Shown: positions 21,801-34,236 of the stretch, one piece after another
Layout: each line of letters starts with the position of its first letter
Numbering within the stretch: position 1 is the stretch's first letter
Source of the DNA: Lathyrus oleraceus
Taxonomy: Eukaryota > Streptophyta > Magnoliopsida > Fabales > Fabaceae
Assembly: GCF_024323335.1 (NCBI RefSeq)
Contig: NC_066581.1
Location: forward strand, 436,616,238-436,680,237
DNA length: 64,000 nt
Direction: 5' to 3'
Translations under genes and position numbers: made by a program
The notes under the pieces: generated by a model
Database searches by the model: none
What the model was told of the DNA's origin: nothing
What the model saw: only the letters and a program-made list of their open reading frames with translations

Positions 21801-23505
21801 TGGTAATGATTGTTGCTCCCTTTGATTGGTCATCTTTATATACCTAGTTTTGGTATCCCGATGCCTTTCTTTTCGGTCGATTTATCCTTTATTAACCCAG
21901 TAACCGGTTGTGGATAATCTTCCATGCGAGTATGTTATCCACGTTCTGACGGTAATGGATAGTATATCTCATGCACTCTTCAGTCGAAGCCTGTTGTGTT
22001 TCCCCAGTCGAGTAAGATTCGTGTTCCTTTTGCGAAATCGAATATTTCTTTGTTCTTGGATAATTGTCGGATGCTTGTAATTTATCCCCTGTGAGTTATC
22101 TTTCGTTTACCCTGGTGTTGTGGTATCGATTGTCTCTCTTTTTTGTTGGCCACCTATTATATACCCAGTAACCGGTATCTCTGGTGTCTCTTCCTTTTCG
22201 AGTATATTATTCACGTTCTGACGGTAATGAATGATATATCTCTTTCACTCTTTGGTTGAAATCCTTTGTTGATTTTCCCCAGCGGAGTAAAATTCGTATT
22301 CTTTGTAGAATCGAACATCCATCCTTTAACAAGTTTGTGTTTTGGATGATGAGTGTCTTGGCATATATACCAATTCACGTTTTCGGTAGGTCACCTATTA
22401 TATACCCAGTAACCGGTATCCCTGGTGTTTCCTTCCATGCGAGTATATTGTCTATGTTCTGACGGTAATAGATAATATATCTCATGCGAGTATTCTATCC
22501 ATGTTCTGACGGTAATGGGTATTATATCTCATGCGCTCTTGGGGTTTGTGTCCCTAGCTGAGTAAGATTCGTTTTCCCGTTGTGGATTCGAATGTCCATC
22601 CTGTAAGTCGATTTTCTTTTTCAAGCCCTCCTTTCGGATGATGAGTGTTTTGGCATATATACCAATTCACGCTTTGGTCGGTCACCTATTATATACCCAG
22701 TAGCCGGTATCCCTGGTGTTCCTTCCTTTCTGCTCCCTATTATGACCTTGGTCCCCTGTGGAGTCAGATTTTCCTGAGTTGATGTACCTTTTTTAGGTCT
22801 TTCTCAGATGTTTGGTTGATTGATATCTCTCACCCTTATACCGGTCTTAGATATTCATTCTTCCTGAGTTTGTTACCCTTATACCGGTAACACCTCATTT
22901 CTTTGTTACTTCTCCAGGAGAGTCTTTTTGTTAGACCTTCTCCAGTGGAGTTTCCTGTGGTGATCTTCACCCCGGTCCTGTATTGACGTTTTCCCCAATA
23001 TATGCAATTTTCCCCGGCAAGGAGGTTCTTTGTGAATCTTTTCCTTGGTCCGAGTCCGGATTTTTATCCGAAGTATCCTTTGTGGATAGTTTGAGTCAGC
23101 TTGTGTCTTTCCAATGGATGTGTTCTCCTTTGGAATTCTTCTTTTCCCTGTTTGAGTCCTTCACTCCCCAGTGAGGTCTCTAATCCAGAGTCGTGTCTTG
23201 TTCGCACAGTGTCAGTTTGTTCCCTATTTCAGAGTCGTGACCTGCTCACGCGTTCTTTTTCTTTTTCTTATCCCCATAAGAGTCCTGTTTGAGTCTCTGT
23301 TCCTGGTGAGTGTATTATTCCGATGGATCGTCTTTTCTTCTTTGTGGACCCATATTCCCCCACAGAGTTTTGTTTTTTTGCATGCATACATTTGCATCAT
23401 GAGGTCTCTTAGGGACCAAAATTTGTCTCATTACTGTTATTTAAGCCCATTCTACCGCGTCGAGATGAAGATTTCTAAACTTCACTTCTCCGGCTAGAAT
23501 GACCT
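18831..23505 (+). repeat. Hypervariable repeat-rich 3' UTR of Ogre G
   Basis: A 4.7-kb non-coding stretch. From 19290 on, short motifs of the type CCCCAGCGGAGT recur every 50-150 bp. CCAGTATTCGGTAGTTGTA-like units occur at 21041, 21171, 21231, 21431 and 21557. Longer units beginning CACCTATTATATACCCAGTA start at 22151, 22392 and 22683 (spacing 241 and 291), each followed in part by GTTCTGACGGTAAT. Published work on Ogre describes such hypervariable 3' UTRs as seeds of satellite DNA. Frames here are chance. Confidence 0.85.
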
Positions 23506-23519
23506 TAAATAGGGGCATC
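23506..23519 (+). promoter_or_regulatory. Polypurine tract of Ogre G
   Basis: TAAATAGGGGCATC directly before the 3' LTR, the position where plus-strand DNA synthesis is primed. Confidence 0.7.
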
Positions 23520-26500
23520 TGTAAGACCCTAATTTTGTCCCTAAGATCCCTCATGGCATCATATCATACCATATCATTGCCTCAAGGATCATTGTGCACC
23601 TTGCCTCCTTCCTTGTGGGTTGGTTATCCTTTTTGAGAGTGGTTCTTGATCACCAAGCATGTTTTGCATTTGTATATCATTGCTTTTCTTGTTACTACTA
23701 ACCAAAAGTACAAAAATATGTCATCTAACCTTTGTCTTGCAGATGAAGCAATCAACAGTCAAAGCAGTCAAAGGAAGTCATTGAGCAATAGATGGTGGCC
23801 ATTCTTGAGAATTTGGACACCACAGTCATTAACAAGAGCTTACATAAACCATGTGATCATTTTGAATCAAAATCCCAAGTGGTAGAGGCTTGAATTTCAT
23901 CAGAACATTGTCAGGTCAATTGGAGGCCTAGAAAGTCAACAGCCAAGTCAACTGTGGATTTGGAGGTGGGAAGTGATTAGAAATACTTCATTCATTTTCA
24001 AACAAGTCTCATTTGATATTTCAAACATCAACATTGAAGAAAATAAAGTCAGGTCAAAACTTTCCAAAAATAGAAAGTGACCTATAATTCAAATTTGCCA
24101 AAAATGGAAAGGTTTTAACCTAACTTAAACTTCAAATTACATCATCAAGAAAGCTTCAAATGAACTTTTGTTGAACATGAAAGTTGTAGATCTTTCTCTC
24201 CCATTTCCAAAAAGTCCAAGATCATCAATTTCTCATGTGTGGTTAAGGAGATATGAACAAAACATGGCCAAGTGTGCATTGAGATTCAAATCTGCATAAC
24301 TTCTCAACCAAAGCTCCAAATTGGATGGCTCTTTTTTGTACATTCTTCTTTTGACCTATACTTTCCAAAACATGCATTGCATTTCATCAATTGTCATCAT
24401 ATGAACATGTGCCAATTCACTTGATTTTTGGAGGGAATTTTTAAAGTTTAAAATTGGTGAATTATTTGAACATTCTATCATTGCCAATAGCTCCAAAATG
24501 ATATTTTAAGTGAAATTGAAGCCTTTTGGTGTACTGTTCATGCATGGATATCATGCATGACGTGAAATTGCTAATTTGCACATACACCATATTTTTGCTA
24601 ATCCAATTACCATTTGGCTTAAACATGATTAAGAGCATGATTAGGAGGGAGTATATAACACAAACCCTAACTGTTTTCAGCTAACAACAATTCATTTTCA
24701 GATCTAGATCCAAATTCTTGAAATTTTTCTCTCAATTTTTCTTCAAATTTCTTCAAACCAAACCACAATCCATCACTTGATTCATCATCTGGAAGCATCA
24801 TTGAGTAGAATTGCACGTGGAATCAAGAGATTTGGCACAGTTTGAAGCAACTTGAAGCTTGAACACATCAAATGGTGAAATCTGATTTTGGAGAGGTCGT
24901 GCACAATTAAGCATCAATTCTTCATCCAATCATCTGTACAAGTATTGTAGAAGAGATTTGAAGCATTGCAAGGCCTGGATAATACGATTCACCAAAGCTG
25001 CTCTTCAAGAGGTTCCAAATCGATCCTCTTATTTCTCAAAATTGTTATGCTATTGCTGTAGATCTCTTAATGCTGATGAATCTAAGCTTTATTTCATGAA
25101 ATTCCATGCCAAATTGAGTTAGATATGTTAGATTAAAATTTCATGTGTGATTTTTCTTTTCTTCGATCTGTGCACATGTGATGTTTTCTTGATGAATTGT
25201 TTATGGATTCTTGTTGTATGATGGAAGATCTTTACAATGATATGCTCATTTATGATTTCTGGAACTTTTGGAATTTTCTGGAAAAATTGGATGAAGATCT
25301 TCATGATCTTCATCGTGTTCTTCATATGTTCTTCAGTTTTTCCACTTACCTGCGAATTTTCTTGCAACCTTCATGTTTCTGCGGATTTCTGTTGCTTTGC
25401 ATGCGTTAGCTAGGTTAAGTCATGCATTGGTCCACGTCCTCGCTTGTTTGGCAGAATGAATGGTTCACACGCGTTTGACCAAGCACAATCAGCTTTGACT
25501 TGCCAACTAGATTAATGAAACGGCTGCGTTTCATTCATCCAGGGCGCGCTAATTCAAAATGTTTCTCACTTCGATTCCGTGCCATTCCATTTATTTCAAA
25601 TGTGCTTCATTATTTTCTTTTCCCTCCATTCATTCATATGCTATGCTTCATCATTCTTTTTAATTTTTCTCATCTTCTAAAATTCATAAATAATTGAATA
25701 ATGCTCCAAAAAATATGAGGATTTTTGCATTGCATTCCTTATCTTGTCTATTTCTTTTTGATGATTAATTTCAAAATTGTGCATGGCTGGAATTGTTTTT
25801 GTGCTAGGGAAGGTGAACATGTATGCATTTTGTACCTTGCCTTGCTATATCATTTGTGAAATGCTGAGTTTTTATCCAATGAATCTGAAATTTTACATGT
25901 TGAAACTAGACTCTTGGCTTGAAACTATGGTGTTAATTTGGTATTTTTATCATGTGTCATTGATGTTTTATGATCATGTTAAGGTAGGTGGGACAATTTG
26001 TGTCACACCTTTTCTTGTTCATCTTACGTGATGTGTCTGCCTTACCAAATGAATTCCAATTGCTCTGATTTTTTGTGTGATGCTTGATATGGATGTTGTG
26101 AATGAGCATGAATTTTCTTGGAATTATTTGATTGATTTCTGATTTAATTGAGATTTTTCATTCTGGTTGGTCACATTTGAGCATTAAAATTGCCTTGAAC
26201 TTCAATTGATCATGAAATACTTTTGGCATATGATATTGATGTGAGACCTTTTGGATTGTTTCAAGATGTGTTTGAAGTTGATTCATGTTAATTTTCAGCT
26301 TCTGTTTTGAATTTTTTTCTCCATCTTTGACCCTAGGCTTTGACCTAGTGGTTTGCCTCTCATGTTTGAGCTTTGATTTCAGGTTGAACATCCAAGTTAT
26401 ATGGTTCATGATGCTCCATCATTTGAGGATTTTATGTTTGCCTTTGACTACTAACATTGTGTGTTTTGTAGGGTTGTTAATTCATTTGAGCTTGACTTGT

Positions 26501-28635
26501 GGCTTATGCCCTTTGCTTATTGGGTTTGGCTGTTGATATTAACTGTTGGTTGTTTGTCTGTATAGTTGTACTGATTTGTTTGATGTTTCCACAGGTACAT
26601 AAGTTGCTTAAGTTCATTTTGAACTTGCTTTTGCTTGGTTGCTTAACCACTTAGGTATAACCTCTCTTCTTCATGTAGTCTGGAAGACCTGTCCTGTTAT
26701 GTGGGCAGGCACCTGTCTGAAGTCCTCCTTAAGAGGCAATGCTTGTGATTGTTTACTCTTTGTGCCAAGCAGGAAAAGTCCTCATATGAGGCAATTGGTA
26801 GATAAAAGAGATGTGTAGTCCATCTCCTACTATTCAGTGTGTCATCCCTTTGCTCACATAACATGTTGATGCATTGTGGATACTAACCCAAGATCTTATA
26901 GAGTCATATCATTTGTGGAGAAGAGTTCCAACTTTCTGAACTCCCACACCTTCTATTATTCAAAGCTCTCCCTGACTAGGGATAAGAGCTATGAGGCACA
27001 CCCCTCATCTCCATTTCACCTGCTTCACACTAACTCTCAATGTTAGGGTTAAGAGCACAACATACCCCATTCCAGTTGACTTTAAAGTCTAACCTTGCTT
27101 GAGCCTAATTGATTGTATATAGTGTGTGCTAATTGACTTGTTTGTCTGCTTACTTGATTCATCTGTGCATATCTGCTTGAGTGTGCCTTAGTGCATTTAT
27201 CATCATCATTTGTATATCATTTCATAAACTTTGCTTTATAGCATTTTTGCTTTGTCCATGGAGGAGACAAGCATAAGTCCATTACTTGGCAGTTGTTCCT
27301 ATGATATGGTGGGAGACTAGTATAAGTCCATTGATTGGCATATGGTATCCTTGTTATTTTGTTGTGTGAGACTAGTATAAGTCCATTGATTGGCATCTGG
27401 TATCATTGTTTTGTTTTAGGAGATTGGTGTAAATCCATTGATTGGTATCCGGTATCCACCTTTGTTTGTGAGATTAGTGTAAGTCCATTGATTGGCATCT
27501 GGTATCATTTGTTTTGTTTTAGGAGATTGGTGTAAAGCCATTGATTGGTATCCGGTATCCATGTTTGTTTTAGGAGATTGGTATAAGTCCATTGATTGGC
27601 ATCCGGTATCCAATTGCTTTGTTCATTTGCTTATTTGCTCATTGCCTATTCCAAAGGAATCACTTGAATCATCTACATATGATTTCAAGAGGTGAACATC
27701 TAAGAAGTTTTACACTCCCTCACCCTCCCACCTTTTGTTTCTTTAAACCTCCATTTGCATGTTAATCTCAACCTGAAAAATATTGTGCAAACATTGTCAT
27801 TTCTTTTCAAATTAGAAACCTAGGCTTTAGGCCTTTGATTTTTCAAACTCCATTTCATAATACTTCTTTGAATTGAATTCTAATCATACTTTGACCATCT
27901 TTTGTGAATAATCCTAATTGGTTAATTTCACTCATTCAATTGTTTTGTGGCTTTGTCCATTCTTGATAAGTTTTCATGCATTAGCCATAGGTTTGATTTA
28001 TCCTAGTTGGTTGATATTAATCTCACCTTCTTGTCCTTAGTGATTGAATTGTAAGACTTCCTTGCTTTTTATAGGGTTAACCCCTCACTAGCAAGTTGAA
28101 GCTCTTCTCACATGGTGGACTTGTTGTTTGTATAAGGTTGAGTTTTCTCCCGTGGATAACGAAAGACCTTAGGGCTTTTGTTTTAAAATGAACCCACTCA
28201 TATTTTGGAAATCTTTTAGTCGATCGAACTACGGCATTTTGATCCTTACCTTCCATGGAAAGGTACGTAGGCAACGGGTTCATCCGTTCAAACACAAAAA
28301 CAAAAAAAAATGTATATTCTTTTCTCATCCTTTCAATCCATGTTTGCACAATAAATATTTCATAAACAAATAACATTTCGTACAACAAGTGTGAAAAGGG
28401 ATCCCTAGGAGTACCTAGGACGTTTTGGGTGCCTAACACCTTCCCATTGTGTAATTAACCCCTTACCCAGATCTCTGATCTTTTCATTGGTTTTCTATGT
28501 GTAAAACTTCTTAGGCTTTTGTTCGCTTTTTAGCCATTCCTTTTGATAAATAAAAGTGCGGCGGCGACTCGATTCTTTGTATGCTTTGCTTTTGATTTAG
28601 TCAATAAATCATAAAGTGACGAATACACCGCTACA
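23520..28635 (+). repeat. 3' LTR of Ogre G
   Basis: 5116 bp, opens TGTAAGACCCT and closes CCGCTACA, followed by TSD AGCTC. Same TATA box (24652-24658) and minisatellite (about 27270-27612) as the 5' LTR. The 22-bp length difference comes from several small indels, one of them a 16-bp-class insertion near 23750. Confidence 0.95.
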
Positions 28636-29997
28636 AGCTCTAGCCATGGAAGGGGAGCCTAGAACGTCACCTGGTATCATACGCAGAGGGGTTGCGTATG
28701 TCAACTCTTCTTCTAAAAATTCCATGGAGGAAGTTCTAGTATGAAAGGATTTTGAGCTACATGTTGACGGATGTTGAGACATGTTGTTGAACTTTTGAGA
28801 AAAATTTCTTTGCCCTAGCAGAGGTTCTTTGAGAAGTTTAATGAGGATGGAAAGAATTGTGTTCAGGAAGAATGTGCAAATGAAATAGATGTTATTTCCA
28901 ATACTAGGAGATGATTCATTATTAATGTGGCTTTTTCTTTTCATTGGGCAGACAATATTTTTCTTGCCTTTTCCACTCCACATTAATTGCCATATTTTCT
29001 CAAGAAGCCAAGCCCCTAATTTTCCCTTTTCATCATACAAATCCTTTGCAGTCAAGTTGTCATAGTACAATGTCATAGCATCGAGTGTGACATTGTAGAT
29101 AATTCTCAGTAATTTCATCCACCCTGGTTGAGCATTGTTGTTTTCAACAGACATAGTTCCTTGTGTCTCAGTTCCAGCAAAGCTCTCACTACCTTCAGAC
29201 TTTATACCACCAGTCATATGTTCAGGTGTTTGGGCCATCATGACCTTTTCTTCCTTGAAGATAGATATTAGCACCCTTATCTGATACTTTTCCTTTCCCT
29301 TGATGATCCTTCTTGCAACTGTACTCATCTTAGAGGGGTTATCCATTTGAGAGCTCCACATGTAGCAGTTGTTGTTGGTCCTGATTCCTTTCATAATTAC
29401 TTCACTGTCTTTGTTCACAATCAGACATTCAGTTTTAGTGAAGATGATTTTCAGCCCTTGATCCTCTAGCTGACTGATGCTTATTAGATTTGAAGTCAAG
29501 CCCTTGACCAGTAGAATATTGTCAAGTTTAGGAGCTCCAGGACACTCAAGCTTGCCTATCCCCTTTATTTCACCTTTAGCTCCATCACCAAAGGTTACAT
29601 AGCTTAAGTCATGAGGGTGAAGATCAGTTATCAAGTCTGAGTTCCCAGTCATGTGTCTAGAGCATCCACTATCAAAATACGACTCTTCTTGGTGAGCTAT
29701 TAGACTTGTAACATTAGTCTTAAGAACCCATTGCTTCTTGTTGATAGGCCTGTGATGTTTGGGTCTGGGTTGATGGTGAGTCTGTTGATGAACATGGCTA
29801 GGATAACCATACAACTTATAACAGGAAGACCTAGAGTGTCCAGCTTTCCCACAGTATTGACCTCTCCATCTTTGGTCTTTGCTCTTCTGATGATACTGAT
29901 GAAAGGGGGTAGGGTAACCATACAACTGATAGCAGAAAGGCCTTGAGTGTCCAAATTTCCCACAGTAATGACATCTCCATCTTTGGTGTTTGTCTTT
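28636..29997 (-). pseudogene. Element S protease / RNase H remnant / envelope-like N-terminus, fused in one frame
   Basis: A single minus-strand frame holds: a second zinc-knuckle region (29996-29800), the copia protease with active site YFDSGCSRHMTG (about 29690-29650), its C-terminal block ending near 29340, then after a large deletion the tail of RNase H (NVTLDAMTLYYDN, about 29110-29060), a second deletion, the pol C-terminus (GKLGAWLLEKI, about 29030-28995), and the N-terminus of the envelope-like ORF to 28636, where Ogre G cuts it. Integrase, RT and most of RNase H are absent. The stop that ends the open frame lies in the Ogre LTR. Cannot support its own transposition. Confidence 0.85.
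29796..29996 (-). repeat. Tandem duplication of a zinc-knuckle unit (111 bp, 37 codons)
   Basis: Two consecutive units encode CHYCGKFGHSRPFC and GQYCGKAGHSRSSC, each followed by LYGYP. Offset is exactly 37 codons. The first unit keeps C-x2-C-x4-H-x4-C; in the second the first Cys is Gly. A third, standard knuckle (CYECDGYGHIRSEC) lies upstream in gag. Confidence 0.88.
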
Positions 29998-31572
29998 CTA
30001 CTGTTCTTTCTTCTGATGGTGTGACATATGATGTGACATCTTGGAACTGCTCTTACTATTGCTGCATTTAGGTTTAGCTTGAGGTTTGCAGCCAATGTAA
30101 CTACTTTCAGCCTTAGTTTTATGGTACCCTAATCTAGATTTGACTCCTGTGATTTGTCCAGTTAGAAGAATCTTGTCTAAGGAATCAGATCCATTGTTCA
30201 GCATCCTTACATACTTGGTTGTCTCTTCTAGTTTTGAGTTTAAGAGCACAACTTCAGTCTTTAGCTTGAAGATGGTTTCCACATGTTCTGCTTTTTCTTT
30301 CTCCAGTTGGACTATCTTCTGACTCTCCACTTGTTGATCTTCATCTAGCTTGACCTTTAGAGCCACAGCTTCTGTTTTCAATTTGGAGATGGTTTCCAAG
30401 AATTCTACCTTCTCATTCCTAAGTTGAGTTATGTCTTTCTCCTGATTTAAAGACTGCTTGTTCAGCTCAACACTTTTCTGACACAACTCTCTGTAGGTAG
30501 AGGCCAATTCCTCAAAGGTTACCTCACCATCACTTGATTCAGATTCCCATCTTCCTGTCAAATTAGTCACAAGATTTGCATCCTCTTCAGTATCACTCTC
30601 ATCAGACCATGTGGCAGCAAGACTCATCTTCTGTTTCTTAAGGTAGGTTCCACATTCAGACCTGATGTGTCCATACCCATCACATTCATAGCACTGAACC
30701 TCTTTTCCTTCTTTGGGCTTCTCATTTGCTCTTGCTTTTCTTCCAGCATTGTTGTCAGACAAGATGTTCTTGACATTTGCCTTGGATCTGACATCCATTT
30801 TCTTTAACAGTCTGTTAAACTGTCTCCCCGGCATTGCAACTTCATTGGCCCACTCTTTATCCAAATCTTGTCTGTTTTCCTCTTCTGTGTTGGATACAAA
30901 GGCAATGCTCTTGGTTTTCTTTTCAGTTCCCTCAATCAATCCCATCTCAAAGGTTTGGAGGGAGCCAATTAACTCATCCACCCTCATGTTGGAGATGTCT
31001 TGAGACTCTTCTATGGCAGTCACCTTCATTGCAAATCTCTTAGGGAGTGACCTAAGTATTTTTCTCAACAACTTTTCATCTGTCATCTTCTCTCCCAGGG
31101 CTCCTGAAGCATTAGCTATCTCAAGGATACTCATGTGAAATTCATGAATGTTTTCATCTTCTTTCATCCTTAAGTTTTCAAACTTGGAGGTGAGCAGCTG
31201 AAGTCTAGACATCTTTACCCTAGAGGTGCCTTCATGAGTGACCTTGAGAATGTCCCAAGCATCTCTGGCCACTTCACAGTTGTTTATCATCCTGAAAATA
31301 TTCTTGTCTACCCCATTGAATATTGCATTCAAGGCTTTAGAGTTTCCAAGAGCAAGATCCTCCTCCTCCTTGGACCATTGTTCTTCAGGCTTCTTCTCAG
31401 TGGTGGCTTCTCCTTCTTTAGTAATGATAGGATGATCCCAACCTGTTAGCACTGCTTTCCAAGCCTTGTTATCAAGGGATTTCAGAAACGCTACCATTCT
31501 AGGTTTTCAATAGTCATAGTTAGAACCATCCAAAATTGGTGGCCTATGAACAGATCCTCCATCTCTCTCCAT
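29998..31572 (-). pseudogene. Element S Gag (Sirevirus), one TGA near the start and a TAG at the end
   Basis: ATG at 31572; after 21 codons a TGA (31509-31507) replaces what is Trp in a typical YDYW-K context, then the frame is open for about 500 codons to a TAG at 30000-29998. Contains the copia gag core (WDHPII, GTSRVKMSRLQLLTSKFENL, LLRKILRSLPKRF), a CCHC knuckle CYECDGYGHIRSEC (about 30700-30660), and a long Leu/Lys/Glu heptad-rich coiled coil (about 30500-30180), usual in Sirevirus Gag. The next codon after TAG is in frame with pol, so either CAG to TAG or natural readthrough separates gag and pol. Confidence 0.88.
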
Positions 31573-31625
31573 TGTACCAGAAAGTATAGCCCCTAGATCT
31601 CACCCAGAACCAGAGTAGGATGCCT

Positions 31626-31637
31626 GCTCTGATACCA
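31626..31637 (-). promoter_or_regulatory. Primer binding site of element S
   Basis: Minus strand TGGTATCAGAGC, two bases inside the 5' LTR: the usual copia primer site for initiator Met tRNA. Confidence 0.92.
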
Positions 31638-31639
31638 AT

Positions 31640-32739
31640 TGAAATTCTGGTATCAGATATAAGATGTCGAAGGTAATGTTACGATACTAATATCTGCTAA
31701 TACACAATGGATAAAATAAATAGAATGGTAAAGCGAATAACACAAGCAATTGTTAACCCAGTTCGGTGCAACTCACCTACGTCTGCGGGCTACCAAGCCA
31801 GGAAGGAAATTCACTATAATAGAATTAGTTCAAAGACTATCCGTACACTTCACCAAGTTACAGTCTTTCTCATCTAATCTCTACCCGTGTAATTTCTACC
31901 TAAGCACTCTTAGATATGAGAACCCACTCACTTCCCTTACAATCACACACCCGTGATTTTAAACAACAATCCCTTGTGAAAAGAAAATACTTTTCAATTA
32001 CAAACTCTTGATTTTACTTCACAGTTTCAATCCAGAAGACACACTCTTGATCTTGCTTCAAAGCTTTGATCAAGAAGACAAATCAGTCCAATTCAATCAT
32101 CAATGGATGACTTGAATGACCTACAAACACAAACCCTAGCTCTCTCTCTAAATTTCGCTCAGTCTTGGTTGTGTGTTCAAACAGGTTTTCTGAGTCCCTT
32201 TTTATAGAAACATTGGACAGCTTGAAAACCCTAAATATATTTTCCAATCAAATCTTTTCATATTAGCTGTAAAGATCTCCTTGGAAAATAAACAAATCTG
32301 GTTGAAATCCCTGAAAGAATGCGCCAGCTAGCCATATCTTCAATCAACCAATGATTGCCATTAATTGTGCAATCACAAAACACCAGACATTCATACTGAA
32401 TGTTCTGTGTACAGGATGTCATGACATCGGGTCTGACATCTGGAAAAATCCTGCATAACCCAATTTCCTTTTATAGCAGGTACAACCATATCAGATACCA
32501 TGACATTGTGTATGTCATCTGAAACAATCATGCATGAACATGTCTTCCAATTAAGCTCCAGCAGGTACATCCAATATCAGACGCCTTAGCATTGTAAGTG
32601 GCATTCTAAAACAATCCTGCTTGCACATGTTCTTTAACTCCAGAAGATACATAGGATATCTTATGTTAAGACATCACACATGACATCTTGTGAACACTCT
32701 TTGTTTTACCAAAATTGCTGCCAACACTTAGAATCAACA
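31640..32739 (-). repeat. 5' LTR of element S (Sirevirus)
   Basis: 1100 bp; partner of 1480-2579. Minus-strand TATAAAAA at 32206-32199. Ends with TSD GTAAT at 32740-32744. Confidence 0.95.
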
Positions 32740-32744
32740 GTAAT

Positions 32745-33771
32745 TCTGAAAGTTATTCCTCTGGTTACCCCTGTTCTGATAAGTAGATATGGCATTTGCA
32801 TCCCCTTCTCTCTTCTTCTGTCCTTCTAAGAACGGCTTCTTTGACCCCAAAGATGATCCAACCCCATTTTGGATCTTACATGTCTTCAAGTAGTTCTCCA
32901 CCCTCTCACCGGTAGAGACCACATCAGCAAAATTTGAGGCGTTGCAACCCACCAGACGCTCCAAATAAGATCCAAGCAATGTGTTCATAAACATGTTGGC
33001 CATCTCTTTTTCCAATATCGGAGGCTGAACACGGGAAGCCAACTCTCTTCAGCGTTGAGCATACTCTTTGAAGCACTCGTTACTCTTGAGAGACAGATTC
33101 TGGAGCCGAGTCGTGTCAGGTGCCATATCCGCATTGTACTGATATTGCTTCACAAAGGCCTCAACCAAGTCTCTCCAGCAGCGAATATGGGCTCTGTCCA
33201 GCCTCATATACCACTCCAAGGATGCCCCAGCTAGGCTGTTCTGGAAGAAGTACATGAGCAGCTTCTCATCATCAGAATACGTGATCATCTTGTGGAAGTA
33301 AGCTTGTACATGAGTCTTTGGGCAAGAGTTTCCATTGTACTTATCAAACACGGGGACTTTGAATTTTGGCGGAACTCTCACGCCTGGGACCAGCCCCAAG
33401 TCAGCAACATCCACACCAAGAGCATTCTGCCATTCTACAGCTTTCAACCTCTCTTCTAGTCTCCGAAACATAGGGTCCATACCATGGCCCATGCCAAAGT
33501 CCTCCTGAAGTAGGGGGAATTGATCCTCCTGATCATCATGGATGGGTTGTTGACCAAGGTTGCCATGTGGGATTGGGATAGGCCCCGGTCCATTGGGTCC
33601 ATTAGCCTCTCCAGTGGGAGGATCAGCCACAACCTCCGGTTGAGTAGTAGGGGGATTCCCTTATACCAACAATCTAATCTCCTGCTGTCCCTGAGCCACT
33701 CCTTGGACCACTTCCATGAACTGATTCATGCGAATCCTCATCTCAGCGAGCTCTGCTTGTAAACCTTCCAT
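32745..33771 (-). pseudogene. Ogre-like gag of element A, first part
   Basis: Minus-strand ATG at 33771 begins a Gag similar to G's: N-terminal helix-rich segment, then LGLVPGVRVPPKFKVPVFDKY, LEWYMRLDRAHI, VEAFVKQYQYN and CFKEYAQ blocks. Stops at 33663-33661 (TAA, fits CAA to TAA) and 33049-33047 (TGA, fits TGG to TGA). The frame is cut by element S at 32744/1480 and goes on at 1479. A frame-finding tool would start it at a GTG near 33630, which is not the real start. Confidence 0.85.
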
Positions 33772-34236
33772 TGCTCTCTGTTGATTCGTTCGGGTACCGT
33801 ATCGGTGAATGCCTGAGTCAGCTATCCTAATAATGGAATACCAAACAAGATGAGAACACTGCGGCGGTACCTGTTATGCAAGATATGCTAATGAATATGC
33901 AAATGCAATGACATGTTTATCAATTTCAAAGGGTATTCTACCCCTTGATTCCAGTCTCACATTAGATAAACAGTGTAAGAAAACCCCGACTAGAATCAAG
34001 AAGAAGATATAAACCCCTAGGAATAGATAAACATGATGCATGCAATGCTTATGATTTAATTTTTATATCAGAGAAACTTTAGAGTCTTATTTGCAAATTT
34101 TGGAAATATTAAACGTTTATCACATACGGAAATATCACGTCAATTAATATTTGGAAATGTTTTTACACCAAAGAAGTACAGTCTTGGTAACTAAATACAA
34201 TACAAGAGAGAAGGAAAATGAACATCCTACGGATCC
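33772..34236 (-). other. Spacer between ORF1 and gag of element A
   Basis: Non-coding, A/T-rich; equivalent to 12505-12805 of G. Nothing else seen. Confidence 0.55.

Larger units (their letters stand above)
4941..28635 (+). mobile_element. Element G: Ogre (Ty3/gypsy, Tat clade), pol-deleted, inserted in S
   Basis: LTRs at 4941-10034 and 23520-28635 are flanked by AGCTC (4936-4940 and 28636-28640). The order inside is primer site, long leader, ORF1, gag-protease, a stub of pol, the C-terminus of integrase, a long repeat-rich 3' UTR, and the polypurine tract. This is the Ogre plan, but almost all of RT, RNase H and integrase is missing. Solo LTR H sits in gag. Total span 23.7 kb, about 22.1 kb without H. 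LTRs look about 98% identical by eye, so insertion was recent. Confidence 0.95.
1480..32739 (-). mobile_element. Element S: Sirevirus (Ty1/copia, SIRE type), internally deleted, split by Ogre G
   Basis: Two 1100-bp LTRs (1480-2579 and 31640-32739), both TG...CA, are flanked by the 5-bp duplication GTAAT (1475-1479 and 32740-32744). The minus strand reads 5' LTR, initiator-Met tRNA primer site, gag, protease, a remnant of RNase H, an envelope-like ORF, polypurine tracts, 3' LTR. An envelope-like ORF after pol, coiled-coil Gag, and several polypurine tracts are known marks of Sireviruses. Without inserted Ogre G its own length is about 7.6 kb, short for the group because integrase and RT are gone. 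Inserted in A's gag. Confidence 0.93.
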
